Origin: Enterobacter sp. SA187
GTDB taxonomy: Bacteria > Pseudomonadota > Gammaproteobacteria > Enterobacterales > Enterobacteriaceae
DNA: 64,000 nucleotides
Assembly (NCBI RefSeq): GCF_001888805.2
Contig: NZ_CP019113.1
Location: 3,348,001 to 3,412,000, forward strand
Reading direction: 5' to 3'
The notes under the pieces were generated by a model. It was not told the DNA's origin. It worked only from the letters and a program-made list of their open reading frames with translations, and did no database searches. This document shows positions 1 to 8,410 of the stretch, one piece after another (positions within the stretch are counted from its first letter, which is position 1; each line of letters begins with the position of its first letter). A program made the position numbers and the translations under genes.

Positions 1-120
1 CGCGCCCTGAGAAAGGTTAATGGCGTTATGTTCAGCGGAGAGCTGACCAATGACGGTAAAAATGGTGGTGCCCACATCGGGAAGTTTTGAGCGGGTCTGC
101 ACCGGCGTACGCAAAGTCAT
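1..120 (-). CDS. ybdL: Methionine aminotransferase, YbdL-like (5' end only)
   Basis: The first 40 codons of a leftward gene that runs off the left edge. The ATG is at 118-120, preceded on the coding strand by a clear AGGAAC ribosome site. The visible peptide contains SKLPDVGTTIF, then a short helix ending in HNAINLSQG, which matches the start of YbdL, a fold-type I PLP aminotransferase that uses methionine and other amino acids with 2-oxo acids. The PLP lysine and most of the enzyme lie outside the window, so function rests on the N-terminal match. It is divergent from the LysR gene at 233, an arrangement often seen when the regulator controls the neighbour. Confidence 0.75.
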   Translation of the reverse strand, partial: MTLRTPVQTRSKLPDVGTTIFTVIGQLSAEHNAINLSQGA

Positions 121-177
121 TTTCGTTCCTTTCTCAGCAAAATTGCATAACCATTCAAACCAAAAGTCGATTGAGGC

Positions 178-195
178 GACAACCGAATTGTTGTC
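178..195. promoter_or_regulatory. Palindrome between ybdL and the LysR gene, candidate operator
   Basis: GACAAC-cgaatt-GTTGTC is a perfect 6-bp inverted repeat around a 6-bp centre, in the 112-bp divergent intergenic region. LysR proteins usually bind dyads of about this size in such regions. Binding by the adjacent regulator is inferred from position only. Confidence 0.4.
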
Positions 196-232
196 ATAAT
201 AGCCATGACAAAAATGCATACCCGGAGACACC

Positions 233-1084
233 ATGCTGCGTCGTTCCCTGCCCCTTAACGCTATTGACGCCTTTCTTGTGACCGCCCGGCATCTGAATCT
301 GACCCACGCCGCAAAAGAGCTGTGCCTGACCCAGGGCGCGGTGAGCCGCAAAATCGCCGCGCTGGAGCAGTGGTTTGGCTTTCCGCTGTTCGAACGTCAC
401 GCCAGAGGCTTGCGCCTGACGCCCCAGGGCAGCGCCCTGCTGCCGGAGTTACAGGCGGCGTTTGAACATCTGGCGTCGGTGGCCGAGCAGGCGCGCCAGC
501 AGCAGACGGTGGTGCGGCTGAAAGCGCCCACCTGCGCCATGCGCTGGCTGGTGCCACGGTTATTAAGGCTGGAGCGGGAAAACCCGGATTTGCAGGTGTC
601 GCTGACCACCACCAGCGATCACACGGTCAATTTCAAAACCGAACCTTATGACGCGGCCATCGTGTTTGGCACACAGCTGAGCGCGGGCGATCTGTTGTTT
701 GAAGAAGCACTGACGCCGGTGATCGGCGCGCAAGGTGATGAGCACAGCGCGCCGGAGCAGATGACCTTTCTGCACCCGACGCGGGATAAAACCGACTGGA
801 CATTGTGGCTGGCGGGCCAGACGCAGATCGCCCCGGTCATGAAAAAAAATCAACACTTCGACACCATGGATCTGGCGATCAGCGCGGCGATCCAGGGCTT
901 TGGCATCGCCATCGCCGATGAAACTTTGGTGGCCGAAGATCTGCGTGCCGGGCGACTGCGCCGCCCGTTCAGCCACAGCGTGAAAACCGGCGCCTGTTAC
1001 CGGCTGGTACTGCGGGAGTCGCCGGATAAAGCCGCCGGGCTGGCCATCTTCCGCGATATTCTGCTGGCGGCTAATCCATGCTGA
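233..1084 (+). CDS. LysR-family transcriptional regulator, GcvA-like
   Basis: 283 residues, the usual LysR length. The N-terminal winged helix-turn-helix (about residues 8-65) contains LTHAAKELCLTQGAVSRKIAALE and the typical LFERHARGLRLTPQG wing. The rest is the periplasmic-binding-protein-like effector domain. The wing and the SLPxNAxxAF-type start resemble the GcvA/AmpR branch. The start is the ATG with GGAG seven bases upstream. It is divergent from the ybdL-like gene and is probably its regulator. Its stop codon directly abuts the stop of nudI on the other strand with no gap. The effector cannot be told from sequence. Confidence 0.85.
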   Translation: MLRRSLPLNAIDAFLVTARHLNLTHAAKELCLTQGAVSRKIAALEQWFGFPLFERHARGLRLTPQGSALLPELQAAFEHLASVAEQARQQQTVVRLKAPTCAMRWLVPRLLRLERENPDLQVSLTTTSDHTVNFKTEPYDAAIVFGTQLSAGDLLFEEALTPVIGAQGDEHSAPEQMTFLHPTRDKTDWTLWLAGQTQIAPVMKKNQHFDTMDLAISAAIQGFGIAIADETLVAEDLRAGRLRRPFSHSVKTGACYRLVLRESPDKAAGLAIFRDILLAANPC

Positions 1085-1510
1085 TTAAAGCAGTCCTTTC
1101 TGTTTAAAGGTAATGCGGGTGGCCTCGTTCAGATCCAACGCTTTCAGCGCGTCCGCCGACACCCACATCACTTCCTCAAATTCTTCATTAAAGGTGATGT
1201 CGCGGTTGGCGGTTATGCAGTCGAAGATCAGGTAGATCATGTAAATCTCTTCAGTGGTGCCATCCGGGTAGGTTTTGGTTCGCACATCATCCCAAAACGT
1301 CCAGGGCTGAATATCCGTAATATCGAGACGCTCTCCTAACTCTTCCCTGATTTCACGCCTGAGCGCGATTTCCATCGTTTCCCCAGGCTCCATGCCGCCG
1401 CCCGGTAATGCCCATTGTCCGGGAAAAACACCACGATCGGCGGCCATCTTACACAGCAGATACTCTCCGTTATTCTGGATCACCGGACAAACAATCACTC
1501 GCTGGCGCAT
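1085..1510 (-). CDS. nudI: Nucleoside triphosphatase NudI
   Basis: 141 residues, the same length as E. coli NudI (YfaO), with a near-identical start (MRQR.IVCP.IQN) and end. The Nudix box lies at about residues 38-60, GGGMEPGE followed by REIREELGE, and gives the Mg-binding glutamates. The enzyme hydrolyses nucleoside triphosphates, preferring pyrimidine deoxynucleotides, to monophosphate and pyrophosphate. The ATG has a strong AAGGAG site. It stands alone and is convergent with the LysR gene. Confidence 0.95.
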   Translation of the reverse strand: MRQRVIVCPVIQNNGEYLLCKMAADRGVFPGQWALPGGGMEPGETMEIALRREIREELGERLDITDIQPWTFWDDVRTKTYPDGTTEEIYMIYLIFDCITANRDITFNEEFEEVMWVSADALKALDLNEATRITFKQKGLL

Positions 1511-1609
1511 TTTATCTCCTTAATATCAATGCCTTCTGAAACATTTTATCAGAAGCCCCTTCCCATTAATGGGACCAGACGCCAATCTTACGCAATGCCC
1601 TTTTGATCG

Positions 1610-3118
1610 CTAATCCAGACTAACGTGCTGGTGCATCACCCGTTTAAACAGCTCCATCCGCGCCCGCATAAAGCGGTTGACCAGCTTAAACCCGGCATAC
1701 TTATTCAGACCGATACGTAACAGGCGGTCTTTACCTCGTACGCTGGCCTGCCAGCGCACCGGGCCGTGCAGCGCAGTGCAGCTGAGGCTGGCGTGACGGG
1801 CGAAATTAACCCAGTAATCCGCCACTTGTCCGGCGACTTTCAGATCGCTTTCTGTGACATAGTCGCAGGACGGTGAAATCTCGCCGAGGGTGTCGAACAC
1901 ATAGGGCACATCGTTGCCATGCCAGGCCCCGTGGGGATAGGTTTCATGCTCGGCCTCCGCCACATAATCAAACCAGTAGCGCCAGCAGGGCTGGCCGATG
2001 CGCTGCTGCGCCTGCATCACCACAAATCCCATGGTGGTGAATGCCATATCGCGGCACACCTGGCGGCCCAGCTCGGTATCGCCTTTAACGCCGGGATAGA
2101 GCAACTTAATAAGCCCGAGACCGAAGCGGCGCTGACGGCGCAGCTTCTGGATCTCCCCCGCCAGATCGACGCCGAATACCGACATGACGCTCGCCTCGTC
2201 GCTGTTGGAGCCGATCATTACCGGCATCGGATGCTGGCGGGCGTTGAAAAAGCATTCAATCATCGGCTGCGGCAGCACGGCATCGCCGACAATCGGCACA
2301 GGCGCAACATTGTGCGGCGCGGCCAGCGGCCACAGATCTTCCGCCGGAATGGCGCGCAGCTGTTCCGGCGTGGCGTCCGGCAGCCCCAGATGCTCCGCCA
2401 GCGCTTTGCCTTTCGCCAGCGCCGTACGCCGCGGCGTATCGGGCAGCGCATAGCCGCTCTGAATAATGGCTTTATGGAACAGATCTTTTGCCAGCGGCGA
2501 CACCATCAGCGATAACGCGCTGCGCGCTCCGGCCGATTCGCCAAACAGCGTGACGTTTTCCGCATCGCCGCCGAAGGCGTGAATATTCTCTTTCACCCAG
2601 CGCAGCGCGGCGATCTGATCGAGCAATGCAAAGTTATACACCCGCTCGCCCGCTTCCTCTTCCAGCGCCGGATGCGCAAAGAAGCCCAGATGCCCGAGGC
2701 GGTAATTAAGGGTGACAACCACCACATCGCGTCGTGCCAGCCCGCTGCCGTTATAGGGCGGCAGACCGCCCGCGCCTATGGTGAAGCCTCCGCCGTGCAG
2801 CCAGACCATGACCGGCAGCGGTTCACGACGCACCGCTGGGGACCAGATATTGAGATACAGACAGTCTTCCGAGAACTCGCCCGGATCGCCGCCGCCCAGC
2901 GCGCGGCAGTATTCACTGCTCTGCCAGCTGGAGGGCGAATAGGTGTCGGCGACGCGTGGGGTTGACCAGGCGGTCAACGGCTGCGGCGCACGCCAGCGGC
3001 GGTCACCCACCGGCGGCGCAGCATAAGGGATGCCCCGCCAGACGTGCAGTCCGTTTTCCTCGAGGCCAATAACCGTTCCCTGGCGGGTTTCCGCCAGCGG
3101 GGTGGAGGGATTTTCCAT
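1610..3118 (-). CDS. Type-B carboxylesterase
   Basis: 502 residues of the carboxylesterase/p-nitrobenzyl esterase alpha/beta-hydrolase family. Visible features are the oxyanion-hole HGGG (residues 108-111), the nucleophile elbow GESAGA (Ser195), a candidate acid in GSNSDEASVM and a candidate catalytic His in GAWHGNDVPYVF. The N-terminal GIPYAAPPVG.RR motif is typical of the family. There is no signal peptide, so it is probably cytoplasmic. AGAGGA precedes the ATG. The natural ester substrate is unknown. The next gene, ydcJ, is in the same direction 42 bp upstream, so co-transcription is possible. Confidence 0.88.
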   Translation of the reverse strand: MENPSTPLAETRQGTVIGLEENGLHVWRGIPYAAPPVGDRRWRAPQPLTAWSTPRVADTYSPSSWQSSEYCRALGGGDPGEFSEDCLYLNIWSPAVRREPLPVMVWLHGGGFTIGAGGLPPYNGSGLARRDVVVVTLNYRLGHLGFFAHPALEEEAGERVYNFALLDQIAALRWVKENIHAFGGDAENVTLFGESAGARSALSLMVSPLAKDLFHKAIIQSGYALPDTPRRTALAKGKALAEHLGLPDATPEQLRAIPAEDLWPLAAPHNVAPVPIVGDAVLPQPMIECFFNARQHPMPVMIGSNSDEASVMSVFGVDLAGEIQKLRRQRRFGLGLIKLLYPGVKGDTELGRQVCRDMAFTTMGFVVMQAQQRIGQPCWRYWFDYVAEAEHETYPHGAWHGNDVPYVFDTLGEISPSCDYVTESDLKVAGQVADYWVNFARHASLSCTALHGPVRWQASVRGKDRLLRIGLNKYAGFKLVNRFMRARMELFKRVMHQHVSLD

Positions 3119-3160
3119 AAGCGCATTCCTCTTGCTGTTCAGTCCATCAGCGTAGCGGGT

Positions 3161-4504
3161 TTACAGCAGACCGCAACGCTGTTTACTGCGATCCTCCGCC
3201 GCCTGATAGAGACTGAACTCATCCAGCACCGCGCAGCCGAGCGCCTGCTCGAAGGCTTCGCGGCTGGCGTTACCCTGGCGGCGCTGCCGGGTTTCATTGC
3301 CCAGATTAGACTGGAAAATCCCTGCCGCGCTGACCGGCAGAAAGTCTTCATAAATGATGGGCTGCGCGGTGACCCAGCCGCGTTCAATCAGCGGCTGCGG
3401 ATCGTCGCCGGGGCGGATAGCCTGGCGGTGCGCCTCGCCGGTCGGCGTCAGGCGGTAGCGGAAATAGGCCAGCCCCTGGCGGCGCAGCAGCAACTCACTG
3501 TCCGGAAAGGCTTTAAACACCGCCTGGAGATGCAACTGGTGATTGAGGTTGTCTTTGCCGGTGCCCGCCTCGCTCAGCAGACGATCATAAAGCGCGCGGC
3601 CTTTCGGCGTCAGCGCCACGCCGCGCTGTTCGATTTCGCCAAAGCGTGCCGTATGCGTCCCCTGCTCCTCCCCGGCAAACCGCACCGGCTCTTCCAGCGC
3701 TTTGAAACTGGTCTGACGCAGCAGCAGCGGCACTTCACGACGCGGCGGGCCTTCAATCAGAACTTTGGGTTCGATACCATATTCAGGCATCAGCGACTGC
3801 ACATGATCGATATCCAGTGTGCGCGGCGTTAAATGGTTGATATGACAACCCGGAAAGCACACCACATCCGCAATCAGCCGGTGCTCACTGTGCAGCGCAT
3901 GATAGGTGGCGTGATCAACGGTGGCATGCTGGTGCCAGCGAAAGGTTTCCAGCGCCTCGCGCACAAATTCGCGGGCTTCGGCGGCGGTGAACTCTCCCTG
4001 CTGTTCATGCCGTTCGATGAGCGCCAGGCAGCGCGGGGTAAAGATATTCCGGGCGGCGAGGATCGCTGCCGAACGCTCGCGCAGATCGGGATTTTCGATC
4101 AGATCGAGGCGCAGGAGCGAGGTAAAGACGCGAAAGGGATTTTTCAGCAACGCCGCGTCGTCAATGGGACGAAAAGCCGTGGAATGTACCGGCACGCCAG
4201 CCTGCGAGAGATCGTAATAGCTCACCGGATACATACCCATAATGGCAAACATACGCCGCAACGTCGCCAGCTCTGACGCTCTGCCGACGCGGATCGCGCC
4301 GTGCCGTTCGACATTCAGACGCGCCAGCTCATCGGCATTCGCCAGCTGTTCATGCAGGCGCGGATTCTGCTCCAGTACCGCCAGGTTTACATCGGCCACC
4401 AGTTCCAGCAGCGTGCCGTATTGCGGAACTTCTTGCTGATACATCGTCGACATGGCCTGCGAAAAGTCTTCCCGAATGTCATCTGCCGTGATGTTGCTTG
4501 CCAT
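3161..4504 (-). CDS. ydcJ: YdcJ, HglS-family 2-oxoadipate dioxygenase/decarboxylase (DUF1338)
   Basis: 447 residues starting MASNITADDIREDF, matching E. coli YdcJ over its whole length. A longer frame to 4627 exists, but the ATG at 4502-4504 has an AGAGG site and gives the family length. Characterised relatives (HglS) are Fe(II) enzymes that convert 2-oxoadipate to D-2-hydroxyglutarate in lysine breakdown. The spacing of His68, Arg72, His224 and Glu292 equals that of the HglS metal and substrate residues as I recall them (70, 74, 226, 294), so the site looks intact. It is divergent from the regulator ydcI, as in E. coli. Confidence 0.92.
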   Translation of the reverse strand: MASNITADDIREDFSQAMSTMYQQEVPQYGTLLELVADVNLAVLEQNPRLHEQLANADELARLNVERHGAIRVGRASELATLRRMFAIMGMYPVSYYDLSQAGVPVHSTAFRPIDDAALLKNPFRVFTSLLRLDLIENPDLRERSAAILAARNIFTPRCLALIERHEQQGEFTAAEAREFVREALETFRWHQHATVDHATYHALHSEHRLIADVVCFPGCHINHLTPRTLDIDHVQSLMPEYGIEPKVLIEGPPRREVPLLLRQTSFKALEEPVRFAGEEQGTHTARFGEIEQRGVALTPKGRALYDRLLSEAGTGKDNLNHQLHLQAVFKAFPDSELLLRRQGLAYFRYRLTPTGEAHRQAIRPGDDPQPLIERGWVTAQPIIYEDFLPVSAAGIFQSNLGNETRQRRQGNASREAFEQALGCAVLDEFSLYQAAEDRSKQRCGLL

Positions 4505-4802
4505 ATTGTCATGCCTCTGGTTGATATATCTGGAGTGTAGAGAAGGCAGCCGGGCCGCGCGGGAAGAATTTAGAAAGTGTGATCCTGACCAGCCCCCGCC
4601 TCGTCCGCGAGTCCGCTTGCATAACAAAACATTATGTTCAGCCTCCTCCCCATTGCTGACCGCCAGACGGCGTGCGTACCCGCTTTGCGCAATAAGCAGT
4701 TGTAAGTCAAATAGATTAAATGTTAATAATATTTTGCTAGCAGGTTATCAATATTCAACAACTTCTCTTGTCAGCGGGTACGCTCTGTTTTTAACATTAC
4801 TT

Positions 4803-5726
4803 ATGGAAAAAAATGGTCTGTTCAGTCAGCGCATCCGTCTGCGCCATCTACATACATTTGTCGCCGTCGCTCAACAGGGTACCCTGGGGCGTGCGGCTGA
4901 AACCCTTAACCTGAGTCAGCCGGCGTTATCAAAAACGCTCAATGAACTGGAGCAACTGACCGGCACCCGGCTGTTCGATCGCGGACGCATGGGCGCGCAG
5001 CTGACGCTGGTCGGCGAACAATTTCTCAGCCACGCGGTGCGCGTACTGGAAGCGGTGAACTCCGCCGGGCAATCCCTGACCCGTAAAGAAGGCGTGAAAA
5101 CGGACGTGGTGCGCATCGGCGCGCTGCCTACAGCCGCGCTGGGCATTCTGCCGACGGTGATCGGGGAATTTCATCCGCATCTGCCGGACATTACCATTCA
5201 GGTCGGCACCATGAATAACCCGATGTTGCTGGCGGGCTTAAAAACCGGCGAGCTGGACATCGGCATCGGGCGCATGTCCGATCCGGAGCTGATGAGCGGG
5301 CTGAACTACGAACTGCTGTTCCTTGAATCCCTGAAACTGGTGGTGCGTCCGCGTCATCCGCTGTTGCAGGATACCGTGACCTTAAGCCGCGTGCTTTCCT
5401 GGCCGGTGGTGGTCGCGCCGGAGGGTACCGCGCCGCGTCAGCATACTGAAGCGCTGCTCGCCACCCAGGGTTGCACGCTGCCCACCGGCTGCATCGAAAC
5501 GCTATCCGCCTCTCTCTCGCGTCAGTTAACGATAGAATATGACTACGTGTGGTTTGTGCCATCCGGCGCGGTGAAAGACGATCTTCGCCAGGGCGCGCTG
5601 GTTGCCCTGCCGGTGCCGACGCACGGCGCGGGCGAACCCATTGGTATCATTACCCGCATTGACGCCCCGCTTTCTGCCGGTGCGCAAACGCTGCTCAGCG
5701 CCATTCGCAAATCGATGCCGGAGTAA
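4803..5726 (+). CDS. ydcI: LysR-family regulator YdcI
   Basis: 307 residues from MEKNGLFSQRIRLRHLHTF, nearly identical in the N-terminal half to E. coli YdcI. The winged HTH (RAAETLNLSQPALSKTLNELE) lies at residues 30-50 and the remainder is the ligand domain. The frame opens upstream at 4452, but that extension has no family match and would overlap ydcJ, so the ATG at 4803 is preferred. Known roles in enteric bacteria concern acid stress and carbon metabolism, with a broad regulon. The 298-bp divergent gap to ydcJ (4505-4802) is AT-rich and should hold both promoters. I see no other gene there. Confidence 0.93.
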   Translation: MEKNGLFSQRIRLRHLHTFVAVAQQGTLGRAAETLNLSQPALSKTLNELEQLTGTRLFDRGRMGAQLTLVGEQFLSHAVRVLEAVNSAGQSLTRKEGVKTDVVRIGALPTAALGILPTVIGEFHPHLPDITIQVGTMNNPMLLAGLKTGELDIGIGRMSDPELMSGLNYELLFLESLKLVVRPRHPLLQDTVTLSRVLSWPVVVAPEGTAPRQHTEALLATQGCTLPTGCIETLSASLSRQLTIEYDYVWFVPSGAVKDDLRQGALVALPVPTHGAGEPIGIITRIDAPLSAGAQTLLSAIRKSMPE

Positions 5727-5855
5727 ATCCGGCGTTCTTCCTGTTGCGCAATTTATGAATTTTTCGTTAATTGTGTGATAATAAAGTTGTTGATTAAGGG
5801 TTGCTGTTACGCACATTACACTCATTCATCAGCAACCCGCTGTCAGGAAGAACCG

Positions 5856-8153
5856 ATGAAATTCAAAACCGCCATAAAACCCTACCACGCTGCTGCCGGT
5901 GGTCTGGGCTCTCTGGAAGCGACCACCCGCTTCGTGATTGACAGCAAAAATGCCCTCAGCAATATGCGCAACCTGCTGCGTATGAACAAAGCCCGCGGTT
6001 TTGACTGTCCCGGCTGCGCCTGGGGCGATGACAATAAAAGTACCTTCAGTTTCTGCGAAAACGGTGCCAAAGCCGTGACCTGGGAGGCGACGCGCCGTGA
6101 AGTGGACGCCCAGTTTTTTGCGCAACATAGTGTCAGCGCCCTGAACGCGCAGAGCGACTATTTTCTGGAATACCAGGGCCGCCTGACCGAACCGCTGAGC
6201 TATAACCCGCAGAGCGATCGCTATGAGCCGATAAGCTGGGCAGATGCATATGCATTAATTGCGCAACATCTGCATGCCATGGTTCATCCCAATCAGCTGG
6301 AACTTTACACCTCCGGACGCGCCAGCAATGAGGCGTCTTACCTCTATCAGCTGTTTGGCCGTATGCTCGGCACCAATAATTTTCCTGACTGTTCCAATAT
6401 GTGTCACGAAGCCAGCGGCGCAGGGTTAAAACGCAGCATCGGCGTGGGCAAAGGGACCATTCATCTGGATGATTTTGCCCACGCGAACGCCATTTTCGTC
6501 TTCGGGCAAAACCCCGGCACCAATCATCCGCGTATGCTGCACAGCCTGCGCCACGCCGCCGATCACGGTGCGCAAATCGTCACCTTCAATACCCTGCGCG
6601 AGCGCGGGCTGGAACGCTTTGCGGATCCGCAAAAACCGCTGGAGCTGGTGACGCCAAAAGCAGGCACCATCAGCTCCGCCTACTATCAGCCGAACCTCGG
6701 CGGGGATATGGCGGCGGTACGCGGTATGGCGAAAGCGCTGCTGGAGACGCAACGCCAGCGTCTTACCGACGGCCAGCCGGGCATTTTTGACGAAACCTTT
6801 ATTAATCAGCATACCCACGGCATTGATGCCTGGTTTGCGCAAATCGATGCCACGTCCTGGGACGCCATTACGCAACAGTCAGGCCTTACGGAACAGCAGC
6901 TGCGTGACGCCGCCGCCGTGTGGCAGCACGCCGAGCGGGTGATCTGCACCTGGGCGATGGGCATCACCCAGCATAAACACTCGCTGGACACGGTGCGGGA
7001 GATTGCCAACCTGCAATTGCTGGGCGGCCATCTCGGCAAGCCCGGCGCGGGACTCTGCCCGGTACGCGGGCACAGTAACGTGCAGGGTAACCGCACCATG
7101 GGGATCGACGAGAAGCCGCCCGCTGCGCTGCTCGACAGTCTGGGGCGTCACTTTGATTTTGAGCCGCCGCGCGAGCCGGGTCATCATACGGTTGAAGCCA
7201 TCGAAGCCATGTTGCGGGACGAGGTGAAAGTGCTGATCGCCCTCGGCGGCAACCTGGCGGCTGCGGCGCCGGACACGCCCCGCGTTCACGACGCGCTGCG
7301 CCGCTGCGGGCTGACGGTTTATATCAGCACCAAGCTTAACCGCAGTCATCTGATGCCGGGTAAAGCCTCGCTGATCCTGCCAACGCTGGGCCGCACGGAA
7401 GAAGATATGCAGGCCAGCGGCCGCCAGTTTGTCACCGTGGAAGACTCTTTCAGCATGGTGCACGCCTCTGAAGGTATCGGCAAACCGCTCAGCGCGCTGC
7501 AACGTTCGGAAACGGCGATTGTGGCGAACATCGCCCACGCTACGCTCGGGGATGAGAAGCTGAACTGGCTGGCGCTGGCGGATGATTATTCGCTGATCCG
7601 CGATCACATCGCCGCCACCCTGCCGGGCTTTGAAAACTTTAACGCCCGCTGCGATGAACCCGGCGGTTTCTGGCTGGGCAATGCCGCCGCCGCGCTGAAT
7701 TTCACTACGCCGTCTGGCAAAGCGGAATTCAGCGCCGCGCCGCTGCCCGCCTCCATCTGCCCGGATGTGGAGTCCCCTTTTGTGCTGCAAACACTGCGTT
7801 CGCACGACCAGTACAACACCACCATTTACGGGCTGGACGATCGTTACCGCGGCGTGTACGGCCAACGTGATGTGCTCTTTATGCATCCGGACGATATCGC
7901 CGCGCTGGGGCTAAGCGATGGCGATCGGGTGGACATTACCACCGCCTCCCGCGACGGCATCCTGCGTCAGGTGGAGAATTTCCGCCTGGTTTCTTATGAC
8001 ATTCCGCGCGGTAATCTGGCGGCCTATTACCCGGAAACCAATCCGCTGGTGCCGCTGACCAGTTTTGGTGACGGCACCGGCACGCCGACCTCGAAATCGA
8101 TCCCGGTGTCGGTGACGCCGGCGCAGACGCGACCATCGTTGCGTATTGCCTGA
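5856..8153 (+). CDS. FdhF/YdeP-family molybdopterin oxidoreductase
   Basis: 765 residues, start chosen at 5856 behind CAGGAAG. The longer frame from 5775 would add an unrelated 27-residue leader. It aligns throughout with E. coli YdeP (759 aa): an N-terminal DCPGCAW cysteine pair, then motifs such as FYTSGRASNEA, NNFPDCSNMCHE, GQNPGTNHPRML, RGHSNVQG and the C-terminal molydopterin-binding segment TLRSHDQYNTTIYGLDDRYRG. This family is related to formate dehydrogenase FdhF, but no selenocysteine codon or complete 4-Cys Fe-S loop is visible. The substrate is unknown; YdeP has been linked to acid resistance. It follows ydcI in the same direction, 129 bp downstream, and is absent at this place in E. 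coli. Confidence 0.85.
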   Translation: MKFKTAIKPYHAAAGGLGSLEATTRFVIDSKNALSNMRNLLRMNKARGFDCPGCAWGDDNKSTFSFCENGAKAVTWEATRREVDAQFFAQHSVSALNAQSDYFLEYQGRLTEPLSYNPQSDRYEPISWADAYALIAQHLHAMVHPNQLELYTSGRASNEASYLYQLFGRMLGTNNFPDCSNMCHEASGAGLKRSIGVGKGTIHLDDFAHANAIFVFGQNPGTNHPRMLHSLRHAADHGAQIVTFNTLRERGLERFADPQKPLELVTPKAGTISSAYYQPNLGGDMAAVRGMAKALLETQRQRLTDGQPGIFDETFINQHTHGIDAWFAQIDATSWDAITQQSGLTEQQLRDAAAVWQHAERVICTWAMGITQHKHSLDTVREIANLQLLGGHLGKPGAGLCPVRGHSNVQGNRTMGIDEKPPAALLDSLGRHFDFEPPREPGHHTVEAIEAMLRDEVKVLIALGGNLAAAAPDTPRVHDALRRCGLTVYISTKLNRSHLMPGKASLILPTLGRTEEDMQASGRQFVTVEDSFSMVHASEGIGKPLSALQRSETAIVANIAHATLGDEKLNWLALADDYSLIRDHIAATLPGFENFNARCDEPGGFWLGNAAAALNFTTPSGKAEFSAAPLPASICPDVESPFVLQTLRSHDQYNTTIYGLDDRYRGVYGQRDVLFMHPDDIAALGLSDGDRVDITTASRDGILRQVENFRLVSYDIPRGNLAAYYPETNPLVPLTSFGDGTGTPTSKSIPVSVTPAQTRPSLRIA

Positions 8154-8165
8154 TCTTCCTGCCTT

Positions 8166-8195
8166 GCCCGGCGGCGCGCGCTTGCCGGGCCTACG
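8166..8195. repeat. REP unit
   Basis: GCCCGGCGGC...GCTTGCCGGGCCTACG is a typical enterobacterial repetitive extragenic palindrome, just behind the stop of the YdeP-like gene. It probably stabilises the 3' end of that transcript. Confidence 0.8.
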
Positions 8196-8288
8196 TTATT
8201 TGTTCTCCCCCCTTCGTTCCCAAATAATGCTGATTTTATTTTTAACAATTGCGTAAAACAATTTAACAGTTTTATCATGTTGCCAGTT

Positions 8289-8320
8289 CACCAGATGGTT
8301 CATTAACTTATTATCTGGTG
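8289..8320. promoter_or_regulatory. Inverted repeat upstream of PQQ dehydrogenase
   Basis: CACCAGAT, 16 bp, ATCTGGTG: perfect 8-bp arms in the 257-bp gap before the dehydrogenase gene, about 90 bp ahead of its start. It could be an operator or a leader-RNA stem. No regulator is encoded next to it apart from YdcI further upstream. Confidence 0.35.
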
Positions 8321-8410
8321 GGTAAAGACCCCATCTTTACGCTAAATTTAAAGTTTTATTTATCCGTCTGGTTCGCAATAACCAGCGGATTGGTGTGTTC
8401 AGGAGAACTT

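Noticed and set aside
4452..4802. N-terminal extension of ydcI
   Set aside because: No similarity to YdcI, overlaps ydcJ, and the internal ATG gives the exact family length.
5775..5855. 27-residue N-terminal extension of the YdeP-like protein
   Set aside because: No ribosome site; the ATG at 5856 has CAGGAAG and starts at the family N-terminus.
6879..7886. 335-codon open frame antisense to the YdeP-like gene
   Set aside because: Shadow of a well-supported gene; composition is not protein-like and there is no convincing start.
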